Positions 7,803 to 16,134 of a DNA stretch of 64,000 nt are shown here, one piece after another. The notes under the pieces are model-generated. The model worked only from the letters and a program-made list of their open reading frames with translations, was not told the origin of the DNA and did not search any database. The translations under genes and the position numbers were made by a program. The stretch comes from CAWKKW01 sp963850345 (GTDB taxonomy: Bacteria > Acidobacteriota > Terriglobia > Terriglobales > Acidobacteriaceae). The DNA is taken from the NCBI GenBank assembly GCA_963850345.1, contig CAWKKW010000009.1, positions 310,001 through 374,000 of the forward strand, written 5' to 3'. The first letter of the stretch is position 1; each line of letters starts with the position of its first letter.

Positions 7803-9938
7803 TTAAGGCTTGCTGGAGGCCGTTCCGCCGTCCTGCTTGGCGAGTTTCACGCGGGCACTCTCGAGCTTCTTCTGCACCTTGCTGATGTCGGAGGGTTCGG
7901 CATCGGCAGGAATGGTGCGGGCGTATTCATGCAGCGACAACTCCCACTGCGCCGCTGCCAGCTTGAGTCGGCCGGTCTTCTCATAGAGTTCGCCGAGGTG
8001 ATCGTGGACGGTGGGATCGGTCGCGTTCCGTTCACTGGCCCGACGAAGATTCTCTTCTGAAAGGCTGTACTGTCCAAGTTTGAAGTAGGCCCAACCCAGC
8101 GAGTCGAGGTAGGCGTAGTTTTGCGGGTCGAGCTGCACAGCCTTCTGAATCATCGAGAGCGAATCGTCGAGTTTCACGCCGCGATCCGCCAGCATATATC
8201 CGAGGTAGTTCAGGGTCATGCTGTTGTTCGCGTCGAGTGCGAGGATCTTGCGGAACTGGTCTTCCGCATCGTCGAATCGCTTCTGCCGTTCCGCAAGCGC
8301 GCCGCGGAGGAAGAGGATGTAGATCTTGTCGTCCTGTTTGGCGGAGTATTGGTCGGCCTTGTCGAGTTCGTCCGAGGCATCTTTCCAGCGATGAAGGCGG
8401 GTATAGATCTGGGCCAGGGCGAGCTGAACTTCGCGATCGTCCTTGTCACTGGTGAGCAGCGACTTGGCCAGCGTGATGCCTTCCTCCGTGTGCCCCGTGT
8501 CGGCCAGTTGGCCGGCCAGCATCAGCTTGATGCCGCGATCCTTGGGTAACTTGGCGGAGGCTTCGCGGGCAACGTCGGTAGCCTTGGCGTATTCCTTGGC
8601 GTCGCGATAGGTGTCCACTTCACCCTGATAGCCGCGCACCGCATAGTCGCCGCCGAGCAGCACGAGCTTCTGATACGTTTCGACTGCCTGCTGGGTCTTC
8701 AACTGTTCGCGATAGAGATTGGCGAGGCGGTCGAGGAAGATGGATCGATTGGTCTTTTCGGCTTCGGAGTACTGGCCGGTGGTGTGTTCTGAGTCGGAGA
8801 CCAGCTTCTCGAGAATCAGCTGAGCTTCGTCGTAGCGGCCCAGCGAGTCATAGATCAGGGCCTCGTTGAAGTTGATTTCGAGCGAATCCTGCACCAGCGA
8901 CTTGGCCTTCTTGAGCGTAGCCAGCGCGTCGTCGTACTTGCCCTGCCGGCGGAGAATCTCCGAGATTCGGAGATAGGACTGCGCATCCTGCGGGTCGCCG
9001 CTGGAGATGTCCTGATAGGCGGTCAGCGCAGCAGGAAGCTGGTTGTCGTTGAGCAGGGCCTGGGCGAGCGCACGCTCTGCCTCAAGGTTTTCGGGCTCGA
9101 AGTCGACGGCCTTACGATAGGCGGCGATGGCCTTCTTCGAGTCTTTCATCTGGTCGTAGAGAGCGCCCAGGGCGAATTCAGTCTTGGCCGTCTGATCGTC
9201 TTCGGGGATCGCATTGAGCACGGTCAGCGCATGCTGCAGGTCGCCTTTTTCGCTGTAGAGGCGGGCGAGATTCAGCACCACCTCTTCGGAGTTGGGATCG
9301 ATGGCCTGTGCGGCTTTGAACTGCTCTTCAGAGTGCGCCGTGTCGTGGTTGATGTTGTAGAGCTGACCCAGCAGGAGGCGGTCTTCAATGCTGCTCGGTT
9401 CCAGGCTGACGATCTTGACGTATTCGGCGATGGCGAGCTTGAGAACTTCATCGGATGGGCCGCCATTTTGCACGTCGCCGAGCGAGCGCAGGTAGATGCG
9501 GCCGAGCAGCTTATGCGCATCGAGACTGTTGGGGTCTTTCTTCAGCAGATCCTGCGCGGCGTTGATCGCATCGCGCACGCGGCCGGTTTTGAAGTAGAGC
9601 TCAGCGAGGCCGTTGTTAAGGTACTTGGACTTGGGATCGGCATTGAGGGCCAGCTTGTACTCTTCGATCGCGCGCGTGGCGTATTCGGGACGGCCGTAGG
9701 TGGTCGCCATCTCCTCATAGCTGTGAGCCAGTGCGTAGTGATAGTAGGCGGTGGAGCGATCGGCTGGCGCTGCGGGGGTGGCGCTGTCATCTGGCTTGGC
9801 GGCCACGGGAGCGATGGTTTTCGGGGCAGCAGTCTGGGGCCCGGCGGTCTGCGCGTAAGACAAGGAGCCCAGGAGCGAGGCACCGAGGAGCATGCCGGCA
9901 AAGGTATGGAGAGAATGGCGTGGAGACTTGCTGGTCAT
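7803..9938 (-). CDS. Exported TPR-repeat protein
   Basis: This 711-residue protein begins with a Sec signal peptide (residues 1-30, ending SLSYAQ) and a Pro/Ala linker. TPR repeats then fill most of the rest, shown by the recurring A-x-x-Y/F-x-x-A-L...P pattern, for example AIEEYKLALNADPKSKYLNN, ALTVLNAIPEDDQ and SLSMIQKAVQLDPQNYAYLD. It is probably a periplasmic or outer-membrane scaffold. ATG 9938 is preferred to an in-frame ATG at 9986 because the signal peptide begins there. Its stop codon directly abuts the GTG start of the dGTPase gene, so the two are likely co-transcribed. Confidence 0.85.
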   Translation of the reverse strand: MTSKSPRHSLHTFAGMLLGASLLGSLSYAQTAGPQTAAPKTIAPVAAKPDDSATPAAPADRSTAYYHYALAHSYEEMATTYGRPEYATRAIEEYKLALNADPKSKYLNNGLAELYFKTGRVRDAINAAQDLLKKDPNSLDAHKLLGRIYLRSLGDVQNGGPSDEVLKLAIAEYVKIVSLEPSSIEDRLLLGQLYNINHDTAHSEEQFKAAQAIDPNSEEVVLNLARLYSEKGDLQHALTVLNAIPEDDQTAKTEFALGALYDQMKDSKKAIAAYRKAVDFEPENLEAERALAQALLNDNQLPAALTAYQDISSGDPQDAQSYLRISEILRRQGKYDDALATLKKAKSLVQDSLEINFNEALIYDSLGRYDEAQLILEKLVSDSEHTTGQYSEAEKTNRSIFLDRLANLYREQLKTQQAVETYQKLVLLGGDYAVRGYQGEVDTYRDAKEYAKATDVAREASAKLPKDRGIKLMLAGQLADTGHTEEGITLAKSLLTSDKDDREVQLALAQIYTRLHRWKDASDELDKADQYSAKQDDKIYILFLRGALAERQKRFDDAEDQFRKILALDANNSMTLNYLGYMLADRGVKLDDSLSMIQKAVQLDPQNYAYLDSLGWAYFKLGQYSLSEENLRRASERNATDPTVHDHLGELYEKTGRLKLAAAQWELSLHEYARTIPADAEPSDISKVQKKLESARVKLAKQDGGTASSKP

Positions 9939-10120
9939 GTTTTTGGGATTCCTGCGCTCGAAAACCTTTCCTGGGAACCGGATCACGTTCTAAATAAATT
10001 TCTTGCCATTTTGGATGCTTAGGCGCGGTGGAAAGACACAGGTGCTGATCTGTAAGACGATTGTAACCCTGTTACGGCTTCGTCCAGCGAGGCGGATTTG
10101 GTCGTGTCAAGGGTGACAAA

Positions 10121-12328
10121 TTATCGCAAACGTAGCGGTTTGCGCGCCACTGGAACCGAATTGGAGGGGAACAAATGAGCTCGGTGCATGGCTTCGAGGT
10201 TGCGCGCGAGGATAGTCAGTTGGCGCTCCATGCGGCGAAGCTGGCGCTGGCCCGGGTGGCGAGAATCGAGTGGCAAGTCGAGCGCGGGTCGGTGCACTTC
10301 GGCCTCTCCCCGGATGGTATGGATGAGCTGATCCAGATTCAGGCGCATCGCTGCAAGTTGTTGCTGCACCGAGACGGAACGTTTCCAGCCGTCGTCGAGC
10401 GGAGAGGCCGCGAGGGTAGTGATGCTTTGGCCAAAGCGGCGGAGGTAAGCGACGAAGGCGATCGCCGGCTCGACGGCTTCTGCAGCCGCTCGCCGGGAGG
10501 CCGTGCCCGGCAGGCTGGGCTCGAGCACCAGCCGATCCAGGGAATCTTCTGAATCATTGTGTGCCAGACCGATGGCCCGCCGTGCTTCGGCGAGCCCGCG
10601 GGTTGCGTTGGGTTTGGATTGCCACGAGGCGATCAGGGCATCGAGGTAGCGGCGGTTGGCTTCGAGGCTTCGCTGCAGTTGAAGGCCAAAGCGGTCGCGT
10701 TCCCAGGCGGGCCACAGGAACGACATCGCCAACAAGGCCAGGACCGCACCTAGAAACGTATTGCCGATACGCAATGCAGCCAGTTGCCAGTCGCCGAAGT
10801 AGGGCAGCGACACCAGCACAAACGTCGGCGTAAGGAAGAAGCAAAACCAGGTGTAGCTGACGGGATAGACGGCCAGAGTGAGCAACGCCATGGGGAAGAT
10901 GGCGGCGGCCATGGTGATCTGCGAGTGCAGCAGCACCGCCAGCACCGCGGCCAGGACGCCGCCTGCGATCGTGCCGCCGACACGCTGAAGAGAACGACGA
11001 AAGGTGCCGGACAGGTGGGGCTGCAGGACAATCAACGAGGTCAGCGGGAGCCAATATCCATGACTGATGTGGAAGTGGTAGAGAATCCAGACCTCAAGCC
11101 CGCAGACGGCGGTGATGCGGATGGCGTGCCGGAGCATCAGCGATTCCGGGTTCCAGTTGGCCCGCAGCTTTTCTCGCCAGTTGGGCGCCCGGATGGGTGG
11201 GCCAATGGCCAGCGACGGCGTGGCTTTGCGATGTTCGCGCGCGGTTCGAACGGCGATGACGCTGTCCATGGCGATCTCGAGGTTCTGCGTAATTTCGGCC
11301 ATCTGGTGCAGCAGGAACTGCCCATCTGCGTCATCGGGCGCCAGGCACTGAGCCATGTCGTTGGGGATACGCTGGAGGCGCAGCTGAAAGCTGGGTTCGA
11401 CGAATTCGGTGGGTCGGCGGCGCAGCAGATCGGCAATCCACGATTCGGCCTTGCTGATGAGCAGCAGCGAGGCCTTGGCCCGCTTCACGCAGTCGGAGAG
11501 ATCGGCGGCGGAGGTGGCTTCGAGAAACTCGGCGAGGGCCACGGTGCGCGCCAGCACCAGGTCCGCCGACTCGAGCAATACGACCAGGTTGTTGGTTCGA
11601 ACGGATTCGGAGGCACGCTGGGTGCGGACGCCGGCAATCGCTTCGCGGGCCTTTTCGAGAGCGCGACGAACGCGACCCTGATGATGCCGGGCGAGGCGGT
11701 GCCACAGCGCTGGACGCCTGCGTTGACGGACGTTGAGCTCCTGAATGCTGTTCAGAAACGAGGCAAGTTCGAGGTAGCATTCGCTGACTGCAAAGCGCGC
11801 AGGCCGATAAGGGTCGACGGGCCACAGAAACAGCGACAGCAGCATGGCCCAGAGACCACCGAGTAGCAGATATCCCGCGTGAGCCCAGGCGACGGAAAGA
11901 TTTGGAGAAGGCGCGCCCAGTCCGCAAAAGTAAATGACCTGGACCAGCGTACCTGCGCTCGCAAAGGGAGCGCCGAGCACCAGCAGGTACGACCAGGCAA
12001 AGCACCAGACCAGGGTGACGGCGATCGCGTAGTCGAGGTGTTGGCCAGCCAGCGTGCCGACGAAGCAGCCAGCGGCTCCTCCTGCGGTCAGCACGGCGAT
12101 GGACTGGATGCGGTGGCGATAAGGGCCGCCTGGGTCGGCGATGATGGCTTCAAATCCTCCCAGGGCCGCCCATGCCAGCAACGGCATGTGCAGCAGACCT
12201 CCGAGGAGCATCGGCACGGAGACGGCAGTGGCGGCGCGGAGACCGCGAAACCAATCCATGCTGCGCAACCAGTCCGGACTCCGCGACGGGGTCGGGCTCC
12301 GCAACCGGGTTTGGAGGTCATCCCGCAT
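10121..12328 (-). CDS. FUSC-family inner-membrane protein (aromatic-acid exporter-like)
   Basis: This protein of about 735 residues has two hydrophobic blocks (roughly residues 35-190 and 430-560), each followed by a long soluble helical part. That is the layout of FUSC proteins such as YccS and AaeB. The second block contains PLTSLIVLQPHLSGTFRRSLQRVGGT, a recognisable FUSC segment with the R-x-x-G-T turn. Members export aromatic acids or other small toxic compounds, but the substrate here is unknown. The start is uncertain: ATG 12328 has no strong ribosome site, and in-frame starts at 12424 and 12493 would add Arg-rich sequence. It is divergent from the first ADOP gene. Confidence 0.8.
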   Translation of the reverse strand: MRDDLQTRLRSPTPSRSPDWLRSMDWFRGLRAATAVSVPMLLGGLLHMPLLAWAALGGFEAIIADPGGPYRHRIQSIAVLTAGGAAGCFVGTLAGQHLDYAIAVTLVWCFAWSYLLVLGAPFASAGTLVQVIYFCGLGAPSPNLSVAWAHAGYLLLGGLWAMLLSLFLWPVDPYRPARFAVSECYLELASFLNSIQELNVRQRRRPALWHRLARHHQGRVRRALEKAREAIAGVRTQRASESVRTNNLVVLLESADLVLARTVALAEFLEATSAADLSDCVKRAKASLLLISKAESWIADLLRRRPTEFVEPSFQLRLQRIPNDMAQCLAPDDADGQFLLHQMAEITQNLEIAMDSVIAVRTAREHRKATPSLAIGPPIRAPNWREKLRANWNPESLMLRHAIRITAVCGLEVWILYHFHISHGYWLPLTSLIVLQPHLSGTFRRSLQRVGGTIAGGVLAAVLAVLLHSQITMAAAIFPMALLTLAVYPVSYTWFCFFLTPTFVLVSLPYFGDWQLAALRIGNTFLGAVLALLAMSFLWPAWERDRFGLQLQRSLEANRRYLDALIASWQSKPNATRGLAEARRAIGLAHNDSEDSLDRLVLEPSLPGTASRRAAAEAVEPAIAFVAYLRRFGQSITTLAASPLDDGWKRSVSVQQQLAAMRLNLDQLIHTIRGEAEVHRPALDLPLDSRHPGQRQLRRMERQLTILARNLEAMHRAHLFPSNSVPVARKPLRLR

Positions 12329-12543
12329 AGACGGAGTATCGCATTGCGCTTGATCGTGGTGTTCGGCTTGAGAATCAGCCAATGGACGATCAAAACCTGT
12401 CCGCTCGCGAGCACCAAATCCCATGAGTGAACAGGGGCGCTCCGCGGGCAGCAGGGTAAGCCCTTTGCTTTGAGACCGACGGCTCGGCCACACTGTGGCG
12501 CTCTACTTGCACCCCTTGTCCTGAGACTGGATCTGGAGACCAC

Positions 12544-14985
12544 ATGTTGGCGGATTTGAGATACGCGCTGCGGCAACTGCGGAAGTCGCTCGGCTTTACC
12601 CTCACGGTCGTCCTTACGCTGGCACTGGGGATCGGTACGAATACCGCCATCTTCACTCTGGTGGATTCGATCATGCTGAGACCGTTGCCGTATCCCCAAC
12701 CCGCACAGGTCATGCAGATCGGCTATGGCGATGGCCAGACGGACGCGGCTTTTTTTCCGAAAGGCTGGATCCGCGCGCTTAACGAAAACTCCAGATCCTT
12801 TGCGGCCATCAGCGCCTTTGGTCCCAATGCAGAATTCAACATCGGCGACGGGGACTCAGCCAATCGAGTGTTCGGCGCGGAGGTGATGGCCAACGCGTTG
12901 AGCACACTCAATGTCCATCCGGCGCTGGGGAATTTCTTTTCGCCTGACGACGCGGCGACTGCGCACGATCCGGTCGTCGTGCTGAGCTACAGCTACTGGC
13001 GAGAGCATTTCGCTGCGAATCCGAATGCCATCGGACAGACACTGCGCATCGATGGAGTACGGCGGAGGATTATCGGCGTGTTGCCGGCAGGAGTTCAGTT
13101 TCCTTATGCGGAGACTCAGTTCCTGACGCCGGTGACGTTCAAGGGTGGCGATGCGCAGGATCCCTGGATGCAATTCGATCTACGAGCCTTCGGTCGTCTG
13201 AAACCGGAGGTCACGCAAGCGCAGGCGCAGTCGGAATTGCGGCGATTGCAAAGGGTGCTTCTGCCGATGTTTCCCTGGCAAATGCCCGAGACCTGGGCCG
13301 CACACATGCTGGTAGTGCCGCTGCTGGAGTCGGAAGTAGGCCCAATGGGGCCGAAGCTGATTTTGCTGTTTGCCGCGGTGGGGATGATTCTGCTCATTGC
13401 GTGCGCCAACGTTGCCAACCTGATGTTGGCGCGGGCGGCAGATCGGGAGCGGGAGATTGCCATCCGGGGTGCGCTTGGCGCTACAGCGACACGCCTGGTT
13501 CGCCAGATGCTGGCGGAGAGCGTTTCCCTGGGCGTACTGGCCGGCGTCGTTGGATTGATCGCCGCCGGGGCAAGTCTTCGCGCGCTGGTGACCCTGTTGC
13601 CTGCGGATACGCCTCGCATGAACGAGATCTCGCTGCATTGGCCGGTGTTTCTGTTCGCCGCAGTTGCCTCGATCCTGACCGGTCTTCTGTTCGGGCTCAT
13701 CCCCGCTTTGAAAGTGGCGTCGCCGAACCTGCGAGAGTCGCTGCACGCGGGCAGTCGCAGTGTAGTGGGAAAGGCTGGACAGTTTCGCGTCTCAATGCTG
13801 CTGGTCGTGGGCCAAATTGCGTTATCGGTCGTGGTCATTACCGCTGGAGGGTTGATGCTGCGCAGCCTGTGGAGCCTGTCGCGGGTGAATCCAGGGTTTC
13901 GAACGGAGCGGGTGGTGACGGCGGAGGTGTCGCTGGATGAGAATGCGTGCAAAACCCCGGGACGTTGCCAGGCGTTCTTCGCGACCTTGCTTGATCATGC
14001 GCGCGGACTCGCCGGAGTGGATACAGTAGCGCTCGCCGATTCGCTGCCTCTGAAGGCTGCCGTAGGGAATTACGTGTATGACGCGGAACGACATCCTCGC
14101 GATGCTCGACAAGGCGCGCTTCTGGCAACTGGAAGAATCGTCTCCCCAGGCTATTTTGCCGGCTTAGGGATCCAACTGGTCAGGGGCCGACTGCTCGATG
14201 AGCAGGATGCTTCGGGCGAAAGCCGCGCGGTCGTCATCAGCCATAGCATGGCGAACCGTCTCTGGCCTCACGCCGAGCCGCTGGGCATGCACCTTCTGAA
14301 TGTGACCGATGAACGTCAGCCTGCCGTGTGGGAGGAGAACAAAGCGGCCACCGTAGTGGGCATTGTAAGCAATACGCGTGAGGGCAGCCTGGCCAGCGAC
14401 TTCGGAGACGAAGTGTACCTGCCCATGGTGCCGGCGCATGAAAAGCCCACGATGTATGTGCTTTTGAGAACGCGGGCCAGCGCATCGACGGCAGCAGAGG
14501 CACTGCGGCGGACAGTAGCGGCCATCGATTCGCAGGCGCCGGTCACGCGGGTCACGACTTTGAATGAAGTGGTGGCAAACTCGCAGGCGGATTCGCGCTC
14601 GCTTACCATCCTGCTGCTGGTCTTCGGAGGGCTGGCGGTCGTCATTGGAGGCATCGGGGTCTACAGTCTCATTGCCTATATTGTGGGCTGGCGAACACGG
14701 GAGTTTGGATTGCGACTGGCGCTGGGTGCGCAGCGGTGGCAGATCATCCAAGGGGTGGTGCGGCAAGGTCTGTTGCTTGCAGTTGCAGGTTCGGTGGCGG
14801 GTCTGGCTGCGGCGGCAGTGGTTGGGCAGGTGATGCGCCGCTTTCTCTTCGGGGTCACCCCGCTCGATCCCATGACCTTTGGTGCGGTAACGGTGCTGAT
14901 GACGCTGTTGTCTGTGGCTGCAGCGTGGGGACCCGCGCGGCGTGCTGCCAGTGTTGACCCGATCAAGACGCTGCGCATGGATTGA
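12544..14985 (+). CDS. ADOP-type FtsX/MacB-like ABC permease (1)
   Basis: This 813-residue protein has the duplicated layout of acidobacterial 'duplicated orphan permeases': N-terminal TM (LGFTLTVVLTLALGIGTNTA), periplasmic MacB core domain, three-TM FtsX block with ACANVANLMLARAADREREI and GALGAT, then a second TM, a second periplasmic domain and a final FtsX block (residues about 690-806) ending RRAASVDPIKTLRMD. No ATPase gene is adjacent, hence 'orphan'. Likely roles are export or mechanotransmission with a MacB/LolD-type ATPase encoded elsewhere. ATG 12544 has GGAG 5 bp upstream. Unlike the second ADOP, it lacks the long N-terminal prefix. Confidence 0.88.
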   Translation: MLADLRYALRQLRKSLGFTLTVVLTLALGIGTNTAIFTLVDSIMLRPLPYPQPAQVMQIGYGDGQTDAAFFPKGWIRALNENSRSFAAISAFGPNAEFNIGDGDSANRVFGAEVMANALSTLNVHPALGNFFSPDDAATAHDPVVVLSYSYWREHFAANPNAIGQTLRIDGVRRRIIGVLPAGVQFPYAETQFLTPVTFKGGDAQDPWMQFDLRAFGRLKPEVTQAQAQSELRRLQRVLLPMFPWQMPETWAAHMLVVPLLESEVGPMGPKLILLFAAVGMILLIACANVANLMLARAADREREIAIRGALGATATRLVRQMLAESVSLGVLAGVVGLIAAGASLRALVTLLPADTPRMNEISLHWPVFLFAAVASILTGLLFGLIPALKVASPNLRESLHAGSRSVVGKAGQFRVSMLLVVGQIALSVVVITAGGLMLRSLWSLSRVNPGFRTERVVTAEVSLDENACKTPGRCQAFFATLLDHARGLAGVDTVALADSLPLKAAVGNYVYDAERHPRDARQGALLATGRIVSPGYFAGLGIQLVRGRLLDEQDASGESRAVVISHSMANRLWPHAEPLGMHLLNVTDERQPAVWEENKAATVVGIVSNTREGSLASDFGDEVYLPMVPAHEKPTMYVLLRTRASASTAAEALRRTVAAIDSQAPVTRVTTLNEVVANSQADSRSLTILLLVFGGLAVVIGGIGVYSLIAYIVGWRTREFGLRLALGAQRWQIIQGVVRQGLLLAVAGSVAGLAAAAVVGQVMRRFLFGVTPLDPMTFGAVTVLMTLLSVAAAWGPARRAASVDPIKTLRMD

Positions 14986-15105
14986 GCGGGCAGGCTGGTC
15001 TAGGCTGGTTCGTTGCGGGGCCCCGATGCACCTTCTGCAGGAAACGAGCCAGCCTGTTCAAACGCATGCGAACCGGATTTCCCACGATGTGATACGACAG
15101 TAGAG

Positions 15106-15726
15106 ATGAGACTCCAACTGCCGGACGGTCCCTTTCAGGCTTACTTATTCGACTGCGATGGCACCATCGCCGACTCCATGCCGCTGCATTATGTGGCGTG
15201 GTCCAAAGTGCTGTCGGAGTGGAACTGTGAATTCAGCGAAGAGCTGTTCTACGCCTGGGGCGGCATGCCAGTGGCGGAGATCCTGGCGACACTGAACCAG
15301 CGGCATGGCCTGGCGATGCCGGTGGAAGCGGTGCAGACGCGGAAGGAAGCGCTCTACCTCGAAAGCCTGCCGCAGCTTCAGGCGGTACCCGAGGTGCTGG
15401 AGCACATTCATTTGAGTCACGGGAGGATTCCGTTTGCGGTGGTCTCCGGCAGCACGCGCGATTCAGTGACCGCGTCGCTCGAAGCACTCGGGATTCTGGA
15501 CCGATTTGACACGCTGGTCTGCGCGGGGGACTACACGCGCAGCAAGCCCGATCCGGAGCCATTTTTAGTGGCTGCACGAAGGCTGGGTGTTCCGCCGGAG
15601 ACCTGCCTGGTCTTCGAAGACACGGACATGGGGATTGAGGCAGCGACTGCGGCGGGGATGGCGTCCGTCAAGATCCTGCAGCCTCGCGAACGAGCGCTCG
15701 CGGCCGAATCGTCTCCGCAGAAATAG
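15106..15726 (+). CDS. HAD-superfamily phosphatase/phosphoglucomutase-like
   Basis: This 206-residue HAD protein has all four motifs: FDCDGTIADSMP (D16, D18), VVSGSTRDS, SKPDPEPF and VFEDTDMGIEAA. The cap sequence (HYVAWSKVLSEW, then YAWGGMPVAEIL) fits the beta-phosphoglucomutase/YqaB (fructose-1-phosphatase) subgroup. The substrate is probably a small sugar phosphate. ATG 15106 begins the conserved domain; an in-frame ATG at 15013 would add unrelated residues. It lies between the two ADOP permeases on the same strand. Confidence 0.85.
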   Translation: MRLQLPDGPFQAYLFDCDGTIADSMPLHYVAWSKVLSEWNCEFSEELFYAWGGMPVAEILATLNQRHGLAMPVEAVQTRKEALYLESLPQLQAVPEVLEHIHLSHGRIPFAVVSGSTRDSVTASLEALGILDRFDTLVCAGDYTRSKPDPEPFLVAARRLGVPPETCLVFEDTDMGIEAATAAGMASVKILQPRERALAAESSPQK

Positions 15727-15755
15727 GGTTTTCTCCCCAATCCGAGCGCGATACC

Positions 15756-15788
15756 TTGACTATCTACAATAGCGAGGTGTAGATAGTC
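15756..15788 (+). promoter_or_regulatory. padR promoter fully embedded in a perfect 11-bp inverted repeat
   Basis: GACTATCTACA (15758-15768) and TGTAGATAGTC (15778-15788) form a perfect inverted repeat with a 9-base spacer. TTGACT (15756-15761) can act as -35 and TAGATA (15780-15785) as -10 with an 18-bp spacer, so each promoter box lies in one arm. PadR proteins bind such palindromes and usually repress their own genes. The start point would be near 15792, only about 2 bases before ATG 15794, so the transcript would be nearly leaderless. Confidence 0.75.
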
Positions 15789-15793
15789 ATGGT

Positions 15794-16123
15794 ATGGGGA
15801 AACCAAGCGATCTGGTGCAAGGCACACTCGACATGCTCATCTTGAAGACGATTTCGCTTGAGCCGAAGCATGGCTGGGCCATTGCAAAGCGCATTCAGCA
15901 AATCTCAAATGAAGTGCTGCAGGTGCAACAGGGGTCGCTCTACCCGGCGCTGCATCGGCTGGAGCAGCAGGGCTGGATTGAGGCGCAGTGGGCCGAGAGC
16001 GAGACCGGGCGGCAGGCCAAGTTCTATTCGCTGACGTCGGACGGGCGTTCGCAGCTGGAAAAAGAGAAGGAAAGCTGGAGCCGGCTTTCAAGCGCCATCA
16101 ACCTGGTAGTCGAGAGCGTATAG
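15794..16123 (+). CDS. PadR-family transcriptional regulator
   Basis: This 109-residue winged-helix protein has DLVQGTLDMLILKTISLEP at the N-terminus, HGWAIAKRIQQ in the helix region and QGSLYPALHRLEQQGWIEAQW as recognition helix and wing. All are diagnostic of the short PadR-s1 type. Such regulators commonly precede ADOP permease genes in acidobacteria, and the permease here starts 11 bp after its stop. The gene has no Shine-Dalgarno sequence and sits directly on a palindromic promoter, which suggests autorepression of padR and its permease. Confidence 0.92.
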   Translation: MGKPSDLVQGTLDMLILKTISLEPKHGWAIAKRIQQISNEVLQVQQGSLYPALHRLEQQGWIEAQWAESETGRQAKFYSLTSDGRSQLEKEKESWSRLSSAINLVVESV

Positions 16124-16134
16124 CGGAGGCGCGC

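Noticed and set aside
10105..10118. TGTCA-N4-TGACA palindrome beside the FUSC stop
   Set aside because: Arms of only 5 bp, no promoter boxes that fit well; likely chance.
10784..11866. Plus-strand ORF of 360 codons opposite the FUSC gene
   Set aside because: Shadow of the membrane-protein gene; hydrophilic and lacking motifs.
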